Below the pieces are notes generated by a model, which saw only the letters and a program-made list of their open reading frames with translations, was not told where the DNA came from and did no database searches. Below, piece after piece: positions 1 through 8,193 of a stretch of 64,000 nucleotides of DNA. How positions within the stretch are numbered: position 1 is the stretch's first letter; each line of letters begins with the position of its first letter. This DNA is from Gammaproteobacteria bacterium (lineage in GTDB: Bacteria; Pseudomonadota; Gammaproteobacteria; Arenicellales; JAANXG01), in assembly GCA_024638505.1 (NCBI GenBank), contig JAHEKE010000001.1:124001-188000 (forward strand). Reading direction: 5' to 3'. The position numbers and the translations under genes were made by a program.

Positions 1-611
1 CGCGCTGCAGTGGTGACTGAGGCCGGCAGCCGGATCGGTTTACCATAACGCTTCAACTTCCTGCTAAGCTCGATATCCTCCATCAGGGGTATGTCATCAT
101 AACCTTGGATTTGGGCAAACACTTCAGCGGTGACAAATATCGCCTGGTCACCCGTACAGATACCGGTCAAAGCTGATCGCCAATTCATAAACCAGGCAAT
201 TACGTTGAAGATAACGCTTGACTGATCGAAACGAACGTCAAAACGGCCCCATGGCGATCCTGCGCTGCGCAAAGTATCTATCACTAGCGTGACACCGTGG
301 TCTGGCAATTGCGTATCCGCATGCAGAAACAGCAGGAAGTCCGTCTCTGCCTGTGCAGCGCCAGCATTCATCTGCCCGGCACGGCCAGGTGGGGCACGCA
401 CCACTGTGAGGTCAGAGCTAATGGCGGCGCGCAGCGCAGCGTAAGTTCCGTCCGCGCTGCCGCCATCGACGATGATAATGTGGCAAGGCTGCGCGCTGAG
501 GTGCGCAACCAGTGTTCTGACCTGCTTTACCTCATTCAGTACAGGGACAATGACAGTCAGGCTACTACGCTTTGGCTTTGCTGCTGCCGGTGCCGGAATT
601 TTCTCAGACAC
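1..611 (-). CDS. Family 2 glycosyltransferase, TIGR04283-like (3' end outside window)
   Basis: A reading frame on the minus strand stays open from about 611 to the window edge, so the C-terminus is missing. The translation starts as a GT-A glycosyltransferase (SLTVIVPVLNE), then has the nucleotide-sugar segment IIIVDGGSADGT, the FLHADTQLP metal-binding region, and GYDDIPLMEDIELSRKLKR. That last segment is characteristic of the rSAM/selenodomain-associated transferase 2 group (TIGR04283). The donor and acceptor are unknown. No ATG fits: the likely start is GTG at 611 or TTG at 614, 5-8 bases downstream of the argG stop, so it is probably co-transcribed with argG. Family assignment is strong; the start is uncertain. 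Confidence 0.8.
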   Translation of the reverse strand, partial: MSEKIPAPAAAKPKRSSLTVIVPVLNEVKQVRTLVAHLSAQPCHIIIVDGGSADGTYAALRAAISSDLTVVRAPPGRAGQMNAGAAQAETDFLLFLHADTQLPDHGVTLVIDTLRSAGSPWGRFDVRFDQSSVIFNVIAWFMNWRSALTGICTGDQAIFVTAEVFAQIQGYDDIPLMEDIELSRKLKRYGKPIRLPASVTTAA

Positions 612-618
612 CAACGGC

Positions 619-1821
619 TTAGCTGTTTCTTTTTCCAGCAAGACGCAATCGCAGCGCGTTGAGTCTAATAAATCCCCCGGCATCGGCCTGGTTGTAAGCA
701 CCTTGATCGTCTCCAAAAGTGACGATGCGCTGGTCGAAAAGTGAGTCTTCTGATTTACGTCCCATTATCAGGACGCTGCCTTTGTACAGCTGTAAACGGA
801 CCGTGCCGTTAACCCTCAATTGCGAGGTATCAATCATCTGCTGCAGCATTCGGCGCTCTGGACTCCACCAGTAACCGTTGTAAATCAGTTCGGCATAGCG
901 GGGCATGAGTTCGTCCTTGAGGTGAGCAACCTCGCGGTCCAGAGTAATGGACTCAATAGCTCGATGTGCTTTTAGAAGTATGGTGCCGCCGGGAGTTTCG
1001 TAACAGCCGCGATTCTTCATTCCAACGTACCGATTCTCTACGATATCGGCACGCCCTATGCCGTGTCGACCGCCGACGCGGTTAAGCGTGTCGATAGCTT
1101 CGGCCGGGCTCTTGCCGGATCCGTTTATCCCAACCAGGTCGCCCTGTTCGAAATCAAGTTCAAGGATCTCCGCTTTATCCGGTGCATCCTGGGGTGCATG
1201 AGTCCATCGCCACATTTGCGGCTCCGGTTGGGTCCAGGGGTCTTCCAGTATTCCGCCTTCATAGGATATGTGCAGCGCATTTGCATCCATGGAATAGTCT
1301 GCGCTGCCGTCCGGCTTCTTTTCAACAGGGATACCGTGCTGATCAGCGTAGGCAACCAGCTTCTCACGCGAGTCCAGATCCCACTCGCGCCAGGGAGCAA
1401 TGATTTTAATATCAGGCTTCAGTGCATACGCCCCCAGTTCAAACCTGACCTGGTCGTTCCCCTTGCCGGTAGCGCCGTGAGCAATAGCATCAGCCCCGGT
1501 TTGCTGCGCAATTTCAACCAGCCTCTTGGCGATCAGCGGCCGGGCGATGGAAGTACCTAGTAAATACTCTCCCTCATAAATCGTGTTGGCTCGAAACATC
1601 GGAAAAACGAAATCCTTAACAAACTCTTCTTTCAGATCTTCGACGAACACTTCTTTTACCCCCAGATTCTGCGCCTTAACCCGGGCTGGCTCCAGCTCTT
1701 CACCCTGCCCAATATCGGCGGTGAAGGTAACCACTTCGCAGCCGTACTCGTGCTGCAGCCATTTGAGAATAACTGACGTGTCTAGTCCGCCGGAATAAGC
1801 CAAAACTACTTTGCCAACCAT
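619..1821 (-). CDS. argG: Argininosuccinate synthase
   Basis: Joins citrulline and aspartate using ATP to form argininosuccinate, the penultimate step of arginine synthesis, in the cytosol. The N-terminal PP-loop motif AYSGGLDTS is intact, followed by the conserved [10 protein letters not shown] and [16 protein letters not shown] segments and the substrate loop [18 protein letters not shown]. The start chosen at 1821 gives 400 residues beginning [12 protein letters not shown], matching the usual length. An in-frame ATG at 1869 would add 16 residues that do not look like the family, and neither start has a strong ribosome site. A glycosyltransferase follows almost immediately. The partner argH lies at 27.5 kb on the other strand, so the pathway is dispersed. 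Confidence 0.96.
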   Translation of the reverse strand: MVGKVVLAYSGGLDTSVILKWLQHEYGCEVVTFTADIGQGEELEPARVKAQNLGVKEVFVEDLKEEFVKDFVFPMFRANTIYEGEYLLGTSIARPLIAKRLVEIAQQTGADAIAHGATGKGNDQVRFELGAYALKPDIKIIAPWREWDLDSREKLVAYADQHGIPVEKKPDGSADYSMDANALHISYEGGILEDPWTQPEPQMWRWTHAPQDAPDKAEILELDFEQGDLVGINGSGKSPAEAIDTLNRVGGRHGIGRADIVENRYVGMKNRGCYETPGGTILLKAHRAIESITLDREVAHLKDELMPRYAELIYNGYWWSPERRMLQQMIDTSQLRVNGTVRLQLYKGSVLIMGRKSEDSLFDQRIVTFGDDQGAYNQADAGGFIRLNALRLRLAGKRNS

Positions 1822-1947
1822 GTCCGTTTTTTCTCTGTTTAAAGGGATATCTTCTTTGGTTTGCGGCATAGGCTCAAGTTTTACTTGAAAAAATTGTCTT
1901 GCTTGGCATAGTCTAGCGAGCCTGGCGAACAGTCGACGGGCTGCGAC

Positions 1948-2043
1948 ATGAAAAATCCACTCGATACCATAACCGGCACCATTGTCTCAGGTGTGGTGCT
2001 GACGTTGATTTTGTATCTCTTCGTTAATGGTTTCTTGATGTAG
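1948..2043 (+). CDS. Possible 31-residue single-pass membrane peptide
   Basis: A short frame starting at ATG 1948 encodes about 31 residues with a basic/polar N-terminus ([11 protein letters not shown]) and one continuous hydrophobic stretch ([20 protein letters not shown]). It ends at TAG 2041-2043, 19 bases before the next gene, which is also a membrane protein on the same strand. The organisation suggests co-transcription with the DUF989 gene. The ribosome site is weak, so this is a plausible but unproven small protein. I do not recognise a family. Confidence 0.4.
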   Translation: MKNPLDTITGTIVSGVVLTLILYLFVNGFLM

Positions 2044-2062
2044 CTTTGCGGGGAGATTAACT

Positions 2063-2575
2063 ATGGACCCACTAGTTTTAGCGCTAGAGCGATGGTTGCA
2101 CATCCTCGCCGGCATTACATGGATTGGACTGCTCTACTACTTTAATTTCATCCAGGTTCCTGCTCTTGGCAAAGCCAAGGCAGACGGAACTGCTGCGGGC
2201 ATCACTAAGCATATCGCACCGCGAGCGCTGCTCTGGTTTCGCTGGGCTGCGGTGGCAACATGGTTAACCGGTGCGCTCTACTTGATGATCGGCCACAGCA
2301 CGCCGGAGATGAATGGCGTCGCGCGCGCCTTCATGCTACGAGACTCTGCCGCTCCCATTGGGATCGGCGCTTGGCTTGGCAGCATAATGCTGTTCAACGT
2401 GTGGGTCTTAATCTGGCCAAATCAGAAGAAGGTGCTTGGCTTGGTCGAAGCCAGTGACGAGCAGAAAGCGAAGAGCGCCCGGGTTGCTCTGCTGGCTTCA
2501 CGCACCAATACAATGCTGTCTTTCCCGATGTTGTTTTTTATGATCACCGGGAGTCCATCACACTGGGTGTATTGA
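2063..2575 (+). CDS. DUF989 / PuuD-like integral membrane protein
   Basis: 170 residues with about four transmembrane segments (roughly 10-30, 57-77, 103-122 and 143-165). It carries the signature LHILAGITWIGLLYYFNF near the start and VWVLIWPNQKKVLG in the middle. These are typical of the COG3748/DUF989 membrane domain found at the N-terminus of PuuD-type urate hydroxylases. Here the domain stands alone, without the cytochrome-c-like C-terminus of full PuuD, so urate oxidation should not be assumed. The start at 2063 follows a clear GGGGAG ribosome site (2050-2055). No purine-catabolism neighbours are visible. Confidence 0.75.
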   Translation: MDPLVLALERWLHILAGITWIGLLYYFNFIQVPALGKAKADGTAAGITKHIAPRALLWFRWAAVATWLTGALYLMIGHSTPEMNGVARAFMLRDSAAPIGIGAWLGSIMLFNVWVLIWPNQKKVLGLVEASDEQKAKSARVALLASRTNTMLSFPMLFFMITGSPSHWVY

Positions 2576-2698
2576 AGTCGACGCCGTCAAGTCCAGCGTT
2601 ATCTTTAAAACCCACCCCGTGCAGAGCCATTAGCACCAAACAGATATTTTGTCCTACACCCCCCTGGCCCCGCGGCCGCGACACTCAAGAACACAGAG

Positions 2699-3877
2699 AT
2701 GGGAAACGTAAACAGTCATCTCATGCCAACCTACAAACGACTGCCGGTCAGCTTCGTCCGTGGTCAAGGCGCGTGGTTGTGGGATGATCAAGGCAATAAG
2801 TATCTCGACGCTCTGTGCGGCATAGCGGTAACGGCGCTTGGGCACAGCCATCCCGCAGTAGCCAATGCGTTGGCGGATCAGGCGCGAACGCTGACCCATA
2901 CATCCAACCTTTACCGCATACCGCAGCAGGAAGAACTGGGGGAAAAATTATGTGCGCTGAGCGGCATGGCTAGGGCGTTCCTCTGTAACTCCGGGGCGGA
3001 AGCGAACGAAGCGGCAATTAAGATCGCGCGAAAATATGGTCACCAGCGGGATGTGCAGATTCCCGGCATTATCGTTACCGAAGGGGGGTTTCATGGTCGT
3101 ACGTTGGCTACCCTAACCGCTACAGGGAGTCAAAAAGTTCAAGCGGGATTCGAACCACTGCCGCTCGGGTTTTCCAGGGTACCGTTCAACGACCCCGCCG
3201 CCGTGGACAACATGGCAAAAAAGGATCACAGCATTGTCGCCGTACTGGTAGAGCCTGTTCAGGGTGAGGCGGGGATAAATATTCCAAGCCCCGGATATCT
3301 CAGTCGCCTGCGTGAAATATGCACTAACAACAATTGGCTGCTGATGTTGGACGAAATACAAACGGGGATGGGCAGAACCGGCCACTGGTTTGCATTTCAA
3401 CGCGATAAGATCATCCCGGACGTGGTAACAATAGCCAAAGCGCTGGGTAACGGCGTGCCGATCGGAGCCTGCCTGGCGCAAGGTGAAGCAGCAGAAGTCC
3501 TCACCGCAGGCAGCCACGGTACCACCTTTGGCGGTAACCCTCTTGCCTGTCGCGCAGCGCTTACCGTAATAGAGCAGATTGAACGGAATCGGCTGGTAAG
3601 CAGGGCTGGTGAACTTGGGTACCGTATCTTGCATGAACTGCAGCAGCAATTGCGCGATGAAAGCAGAATAACTTCGATACGAGGCCTGGGCTTGATGATC
3701 GCATTAGATTTTGACCGGCCTTGCGCCGAATTGGTAACCATCTGCTTGCAGCAGGGATTGTTAATAAACGTCACTGCGGAAAAGTCCGTTCGACTGTTGC
3801 CTCCGTTCATTTTGAGCAATGACGAAGCAGATCTTCTGGTAGAAAGGTTAGTCAACGCAATCAGAGCGTATAATTAG
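2699..3877 (+). CDS. argD: Acetylornithine/succinylornithine-type aminotransferase
   Basis: A class III PLP-dependent aminotransferase of 392 residues that most likely converts N-acetylglutamate semialdehyde to N-acetylornithine; the family often also serves the diaminopimelate pathway. Visible landmarks are the N-terminal GQGAWLWDDQGNKYLDALCG region, the phosphate-binding NSGAEANEAAIK, GGFHGRTLATL, LDEIQTGMGRTG, and the Schiff-base lysine in TIAKALGNGVPIGA. A second ATG eight codons downstream (MPTYKR) is an alternative start. Length and motifs fit ArgD well. Its neighbours, an ABC ATPase and a membrane protein, do not clarify the role. Confidence 0.92.
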   Translation: MGNVNSHLMPTYKRLPVSFVRGQGAWLWDDQGNKYLDALCGIAVTALGHSHPAVANALADQARTLTHTSNLYRIPQQEELGEKLCALSGMARAFLCNSGAEANEAAIKIARKYGHQRDVQIPGIIVTEGGFHGRTLATLTATGSQKVQAGFEPLPLGFSRVPFNDPAAVDNMAKKDHSIVAVLVEPVQGEAGINIPSPGYLSRLREICTNNNWLLMLDEIQTGMGRTGHWFAFQRDKIIPDVVTIAKALGNGVPIGACLAQGEAAEVLTAGSHGTTFGGNPLACRAALTVIEQIERNRLVSRAGELGYRILHELQQQLRDESRITSIRGLGLMIALDFDRPCAELVTICLQQGLLINVTAEKSVRLLPPFILSNDEADLLVERLVNAIRAYN

Positions 3878-3956
3878 ATTACACTGACAGCGTTACCAAT
3901 TGCACCCGGTGGGCGCTGGCGACCTAGCGCTCCGGGTGGCCGCGCAAAACAGATCA

Positions 3957-5012
3957 ATGCGATTGTTAGAAGTAAAATCCATAGAGTGCAGATACGATAC
4001 GCGCATCGTTGTTACCGGATTCTCGTTTGAGGTTGAGCAGGGCTCACTCGCCTGTCTGCTCGGGCCGAGCGGGTGTGGCAAAACAACGGTGCTCAGGGCA
4101 ATCGCCGGATTCCACGCGTTAAGCTCCGGTGAGATATGGCTCAGCGGCCGCGTGGTTGCCAAACCGGGACACGCCATGGCGCCAGAAAGACGTCGCGTGG
4201 GCATGGTGTTTCAAGATGGGGCCTTGTTCCCCCACCTCAGCGTGTTCGACAACGTGGGGTTTGGCATTAAAGATATGGCAGCACGCCGGCGTCGAGAAAC
4301 CGTTAACCGCTGGTTGGAGCGCATGGGTCTGTCAGATATGGGTGAAAGATATCCGCATGAGCTGTCTGGGGGTCAACAACAGCGGATAGCGCTGGCTCGC
4401 GCGCTCGCACCAAAACCCAGCCTGGTGCTGATGGATGAACCTTTCTCCAGTTTGGATGTGGAAACGCGGGAACGTTTGGGATATGAGGTTCGCGACATAT
4501 TAAAAGAGCAGCAAATCACCTGCGTTTTGGTAACGCACGATCAGAATGACGCCTTCGCCTTGTGTGATCGTGTCGGGGTCATGGAAAGTGGCCGCATTCT
4601 GCAGTGGGATACGCCCTACCGCCTGTACCACGAACCAAGCACGCGCTTTGTGGCTGACTTTATCGGTGATGGCGTATTTCTTCCAGGAACCTTGATTGAA
4701 CGAGGCGCAGTAAAAACAGGCTTGGGTATCATCAAGGGACAAACCGAAAGTAACGGCAGTGTGGGCGACACAGTGGATGTCCTCATCAGGCCTGACGACA
4801 TCGTGCCGGATAAAAAAAGCAGCCTATTGGCAACAGTTGTGCGCAAAGCGTTCAAAGGGCCGGAGACTCTTTACACTCTGCGCATCAGCGACGGCAGTCA
4901 CGTGCTGTCACTGTTCCCCAGCCATGCTGACTACAAGCTGGGTGAAGCGGTCAGCATCCGTCTGCAGGCTGAGCATTTAGTCGCCTTCCCTCATGCGGAC
5001 CATGTTTCCTGA
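3957..5012 (+). CDS. ABC transporter ATP-binding protein, ferric iron/polyamine (FbpC/PotA-like) class
   Basis: The 351-residue protein has Walker A GPSGCGKTT, signature LSGGQQQR, Walker B LVLMDEPF and the H-loop VTHDQNDAF, followed by a C-terminal TOBE-like regulatory domain (from about residue 235). That architecture is typical of importer ATPases for ferric iron, spermidine, thiamine or similar. The frame is open upstream to a TTG at 3900, but ATG 3957 (MRLLEVKSIECRY) is where the family normally begins. No permease or binding protein lies nearby, so it is an orphan ATPase. Its last 20 bases overlap the start of the next gene, implying translational coupling. Confidence 0.9.
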   Translation: MRLLEVKSIECRYDTRIVVTGFSFEVEQGSLACLLGPSGCGKTTVLRAIAGFHALSSGEIWLSGRVVAKPGHAMAPERRRVGMVFQDGALFPHLSVFDNVGFGIKDMAARRRRETVNRWLERMGLSDMGERYPHELSGGQQQRIALARALAPKPSLVLMDEPFSSLDVETRERLGYEVRDILKEQQITCVLVTHDQNDAFALCDRVGVMESGRILQWDTPYRLYHEPSTRFVADFIGDGVFLPGTLIERGAVKTGLGIIKGQTESNGSVGDTVDVLIRPDDIVPDKKSSLLATVVRKAFKGPETLYTLRISDGSHVLSLFPSHADYKLGEAVSIRLQAEHLVAFPHADHVS

Positions 5013-5664
5013 AGCAACGGCAAAAGCCATCTCCATCATTGCCGTAGTGTTTACGCTTGGACTACCTGCTGCGTACGCGCAAAACTCAAATATGAAACTG
5101 GCCTACGAGGCATTTGACGCGGGCAAAGCCTACAAGAGTCAGGGTGACTTGGCGCGCGCACAGAAAATGTATGAGCAGGTGTTAAGCAACGCCCCAGCTG
5201 ACACCAACGTCTACCGGCGAGCGCAAACGGAAATCAACTTTCATCTTCCCCTGATACAGATCCAAAGACTGCTATGGGCTGGTAAAACGGCAGCAGCAGA
5301 GGGGAAACTGCTGGAACTGCAGCAAAAATTCGATGGTCAGCCCTTACGGCGACAGGAGATTGGTCGAATTCTAAGCGGATTAAAATCAAACAATGACGAC
5401 GCCTCCTCTGCCGAAGGTGAAATCGACGAGCACCTGCTGATTCGGCGAGTAAAAAAAGCGCTGAACGATTTCTATCAGGTACACAAAAGCTATCCGCTAA
5501 ACGGCAGAGCTTTGGCCGACGTGCTGTCGTTGAATCAGGCACCGTTGTCGGCGTTTACGATCTGGCGCTACAGTAGCAACGGTGGTGGTTATCTGTTGGT
5601 CCTGCGCAGCAAGAAAGACTCCCATCACACCTTGACGATACAAAACACGGGGTTAATGCAGTAG
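4993..5664 (+). CDS. Exported protein with TPR-like N-terminal helices
   Basis: 223 residues starting with a signal peptide (cleavage probably after AAYA), then a helical segment KAYKSQGDLARAQKMYEQVL that looks like one tetratricopeptide repeat. The middle is charged and poorly ordered. The C-terminal region (about 145-215) contains YQVHKSYPLNGRALADVL, reminiscent of pilin-like or type II secretion pseudopilin C-terminal domains, but this resemblance is weak. It overlaps the ABC ATPase gene by 20 bases, an odd pairing. ATG 5005 is an alternative start. I do not recognise a specific family. Confidence 0.65.
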   Translation: MRTMFPEATAKAISIIAVVFTLGLPAAYAQNSNMKLAYEAFDAGKAYKSQGDLARAQKMYEQVLSNAPADTNVYRRAQTEINFHLPLIQIQRLLWAGKTAAAEGKLLELQQKFDGQPLRRQEIGRILSGLKSNNDDASSAEGEIDEHLLIRRVKKALNDFYQVHKSYPLNGRALADVLSLNQAPLSAFTIWRYSSNGGGYLLVLRSKKDSHHTLTIQNTGLMQ

Positions 5665-5720
5665 GGCGACTAACCGTTGAGCTACAAATAAGCACCGTTC
5701 ATCGGTAAACACCCTCAATT

Positions 5721-5740
5721 CAAGGGGTCAGACTATATTT
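5721..5740. repeat. GGGGTCAGA-type sequence, possible REP/RAYT element end
   Basis: The intergenic sequence has AAGGGGTCAGACTATATTT, which resembles the ends often seen next to REP-associated tyrosine transposases (Y1_Tnp) in proteobacteria. Only one copy is visible and no transposase gene is present, so this could be a remnant or chance. Confidence 0.25.
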
Positions 5741-5771
5741 GTAGGGAACAGAACCTCTATTTACGTCTTAC

Positions 5772-6227
5772 GTGGTCCCTAACGTTCAACACATTATACA
5801 AGCAGCAATCCGAAACAAGCGCCGCATGAGTCTGCGCTATGACGGTCGACCCCACGAGCGGATCGTAGAGCCCCACCTTCTTTACCGCTCCGATCAAGAT
5901 GTCATTACCATTCTCGCCTACCAAGTCCGTGGCTACCATTCTTCCAAACGCCGCGGGTCTTTCTGGCGACCGTTTCAGATCCGTAAGATCGACAGCATCG
6001 TAGTAACAGAGGAGCTATTCGCTCCCAGGATGAAAGAAGGGTACATAAAAGTGTGTGACTTGATACAAGGCACCGCTCTCGTTCGGGTCAACGGTGCCGA
6101 TGCTTATATGCACTTCAACCCGGACATCGCCGGGCCGCCCACCCCGGCATATCTTGCCTCGACGCCTACTATGCTGATGCGCATGATTGGGAATAACCCG
6201 GAGGCGAATTCGCCGAACTCACAGTAA
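5772..6227 (+). CDS. Stand-alone WYL-domain protein
   Basis: 151 residues starting at GTG 5772; no upstream ATG fits, and ATG 5826 lies inside the domain. Residues 8-76 follow the WYL pattern: AIRNKRRMSLRYDGRPHERIVEPHL, then VITILAYQV, and FRPFQIRKIDS-like text ending the beta-rich fold (seen as WRPFQIRKIDSIVV). WYL domains usually sit C-terminal to a DNA-binding helix-turn-helix and sense nucleic-acid or nucleotide ligands. Here there is no helix-turn-helix, and the remaining 70 residues are of unknown type. Neighbours give no functional hint. A bidirectional terminator follows the stop codon immediately. Confidence 0.7.
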   Translation: MVPNVQHIIQAAIRNKRRMSLRYDGRPHERIVEPHLLYRSDQDVITILAYQVRGYHSSKRRGSFWRPFQIRKIDSIVVTEELFAPRMKEGYIKVCDLIQGTALVRVNGADAYMHFNPDIAGPPTPAYLASTPTMLMRMIGNNPEANSPNSQ

Positions 6228-6256
6228 AGGGCCCCGCAGGGCCCTTTATTTATTTT
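6226..6256. terminator. Intrinsic terminator between the WYL gene and rpoH
   Basis: AAAGGGCCC (6226-6234), loop CGCA, and GGGCCCTTT (6239-6247) form a perfect 9-bp stem followed by ATTTATTTTT. The AAA/TTT ends let it work in both directions between the two convergent genes. Confidence 0.9.
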
Positions 6257-6274
6257 TCCACTCAGCCGACGTTT

Positions 6275-7129
6275 TCAAGCCGCATCATCTAATTGTTCCC
6301 TCATCTTCTCCATGGCCCGCTTCTCTATCTGCCGGATTCTTTCCGCGGATACATCGTACTCCGCCGCCAATTCGTGCAGGGTTGGTTTATGCTCTTCCAG
6401 CCAGCGCCGCCGCACGATATCCTGGCTGCGCGAGTCTAATACTTCCATTGCCTGTTTGAGCCGGACGTTTCTTGATTGTTCCTCATCTACCATCGATGCC
6501 AGGTGCTCCGGATTATAGTTGAGGTCGGGCAAATAACTCGCCGGCGCGTTGTTGTACTCATCGTCAGCGTCGCTGCCGTCGAATGACACGTCCAAACCAG
6601 CCATGCGTGCTTCCATCTCACGTATAGTATGAGTCGGAACATCAAGGTTCTCAGATATCCGCTCTATTTCGTCTTCTTTCAACCAGCCAAGGCGGGTCTT
6701 TGATCTACGTAAGTTAAAGAACAGTTTTCTTTGCGCTTTGGTCGTTGCCATCTTAACGATTCGCCAGTTGCGCAGGACGTAATCATAGATCTCCGCTTTG
6801 ATCCAATGCACAGCGAAAGAAACCAGTCGAACGCCGCGTTTTGGATCGAAGTTCTTTACCGCCTTCATCAATCCAATGTTACCCTCCTGGATCAGATCTC
6901 CCAGCGGTAATCCATAGCCGGTAAACCCGCGCGCGACCCGAACCACCTGCCGCAGCTGCGACATAACCAGCTCGCGTGCGGCATCTAAGTCGTTTTGTTC
7001 ACTGTAGCGGATAGCTAGATCACGCTCCTGTTCCGCAGATAAGACCGGTGCAGCATTCACCGCCTGAATATAAGCCGCAAGCCCCTGACTATTCGGTATG
7101 TCGATGGGAATAGGTAGAGTGTTGGCCAT
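6275..7129 (-). CDS. rpoH: Heat-shock sigma factor RpoH (sigma-32)
   Basis: 284 residues. Region 2 is visible as [41 protein letters not shown], and the RpoH box appears as [10 protein letters not shown] (about 130-139). The region 4 helix-turn-helix is near the C-terminus ([27 protein letters not shown]). It directs core RNA polymerase to heat-shock promoters. It is the last gene of the ftsY-ftsE-ftsX-rpoH group but is separated from ftsX by 149 bases. That gap holds a CIRCE operator and a sigma-E-like promoter. AGGAG lies about 8 bases before the ATG. Confidence 0.97.
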   Translation of the reverse strand: MANTLPIPIDIPNSQGLAAYIQAVNAAPVLSAEQERDLAIRYSEQNDLDAARELVMSQLRQVVRVARGFTGYGLPLGDLIQEGNIGLMKAVKNFDPKRGVRLVSFAVHWIKAEIYDYVLRNWRIVKMATTKAQRKLFFNLRRSKTRLGWLKEDEIERISENLDVPTHTIREMEARMAGLDVSFDGSDADDEYNNAPASYLPDLNYNPEHLASMVDEEQSRNVRLKQAMEVLDSRSQDIVRRRWLEEHKPTLHELAAEYDVSAERIRQIEKRAMEKMREQLDDAA

Positions 7130-7162
7130 ATGTAAGTTCTCCTGAACTGATGAAAAGGTATT

Positions 7163-7189
7163 TTAGCACTCGAACAGTTGGAGTGCTAA
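7163..7189. promoter_or_regulatory. CIRCE operator (HrcA site) upstream of rpoH
   Basis: TTAGCACTC (7163-7171), nine bases, then GAGTGCTAA (7181-7189): a perfect inverted repeat identical to the CIRCE consensus TTAGCACTC-N9-GAGTGCTAA bound by the HrcA repressor. It ends 33 bases before the rpoH ATG. CIRCE normally controls groESL or dnaK. hrcA is not in this window. Confidence 0.9.
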
Positions 7190-7206
7190 CTTTTACAAAA
7201 AGTTCC
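7178..7206 (-). promoter_or_regulatory. Candidate sigma-E promoter of rpoH overlapping the CIRCE
   Basis: On the minus strand, GGAACTT (7206-7200) is followed after 16 bases by CTCCAA (7183-7178), close to the sigma-E consensus GGAACTT...TCNAA. This is the arrangement of the E. coli rpoHp3 promoter. The -10 lies inside the CIRCE, so HrcA binding would block it. The spacer is one base longer than in rpoHp3. Confidence 0.5.
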
Positions 7207-7278
7207 CTATTTTCAGTGCCTTCTGGGAGTATTCTATCCGATTGGCGGACGCACGCTGGCGCACACCAACAGATGTGC

Positions 7279-8193
7279 TCATGCCGGCTCGATTTGGCCC
7301 AGATAGCGCCCAACCGCTGCGCGGGCAGCAAGCCACCCCAGCGCCGAACCTGCCAGCAGCAGGGTAAAAAACGACCTTGGATCCAGACCGGTGGTCGAAA
7401 AATCGCCATGATACAAGCTCACCAGCTCCCCTATTGGATCTTGCAGCAGACCGACACAGGCTGACACTATTGCCCCCGCGCACAGCGCGCCAAGCAGACC
7501 CTGCAAAACGCCTCCATACAGGAACGGCCGTCGAATGAAGCTATCCGTCGCGCCGATAAGTTTCATGATTTCTATCTCATCGCGCCGATTCATAATAGCC
7601 AGACGAATTGTATTGCTGATTATGATAATCACCGCCAACACGAGCAGAGCGGCCAAGATCAATACCGACCTCTGTACCAGCCTGAGAATGATGTGCAACC
7701 GTTTAATCCAGGCCATATCCCACTGCGCTAAATCGACTTCAGGATTGGCCTCGAGCTCCCGTACCAGATTTTCGATCAACTCCGGTTGGTCATGACCGGT
7801 TTTCAGGTGAAGCAGAATTGAGGCTGGCAGAGGATTGTCTGACAGGATATCCATAGCGGCACCAAACCCGGATTGATTTTTAAATTCCTCCAGCGCCTGC
7901 TGCGCGGTAATCAACCGGCTGCTCTCAATTTCCGGTCTTGCGGCCAAAACGTCTTGCAAAGCACGTGCCGCCTCGTTGGTCGTATCCAACTGCAGAAATA
8001 CAGATATCTGTGCCCGACCCTGCCACGTACGCGTGACGTTCTGCACGTTTTCGACCAGCAGATACAGCAGCGTGGGCAAAGCAAGGGTGATGCCGATCGC
8101 CAGCACCGTCAGTAAAGAAGATCCGGGGGAGCGGACTAATTGTCCCACACTCGAAAGAAAAACCTGAGCGTGTCTGACCAGGTAGTCGCTCAA
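7279..8193 (-). CDS. ftsX: Cell division ABC-type permease FtsX
   Basis: 304 residues with an N-terminal cytoplasmic tail, a first membrane helix near 27-47, a large periplasmic domain, and three C-terminal helices (about 176-197, 225-248 and 275-295). This is the four-helix FtsX layout. With FtsE it transmits a signal across the inner membrane to septal peptidoglycan hydrolase activators. Its start codon overlaps the ftsE stop by four bases, so the pair is translationally coupled. Confidence 0.95.
   Translation of the reverse strand: MSDYLVRHAQVFLSSVGQLVRSPGSSLLTVLAIGITLALPTLLYLLVENVQNVTRTWQGRAQISVFLQLDTTNEAARALQDVLAARPEIESSRLITAQQALEEFKNQSGFGAAMDILSDNPLPASILLHLKTGHDQPELIENLVRELEANPEVDLAQWDMAWIKRLHIILRLVQRSVLILAALLVLAVIIIISNTIRLAIMNRRDEIEIMKLIGATDSFIRRPFLYGGVLQGLLGALCAGAIVSACVGLLQDPIGELVSLYHGDFSTTGLDPRSFFTLLLAGSALGWLAARAAVGRYLGQIEPA

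Noticed and set aside
3113-3649. 178-residue open frame antisense to argD, with tRNA-T-loop-like GGATTCGAACC near 3145
   Set aside because: It is a shadow of argD with no family features, and the T-loop-like bases encode conserved argD residues with no cloverleaf around them.
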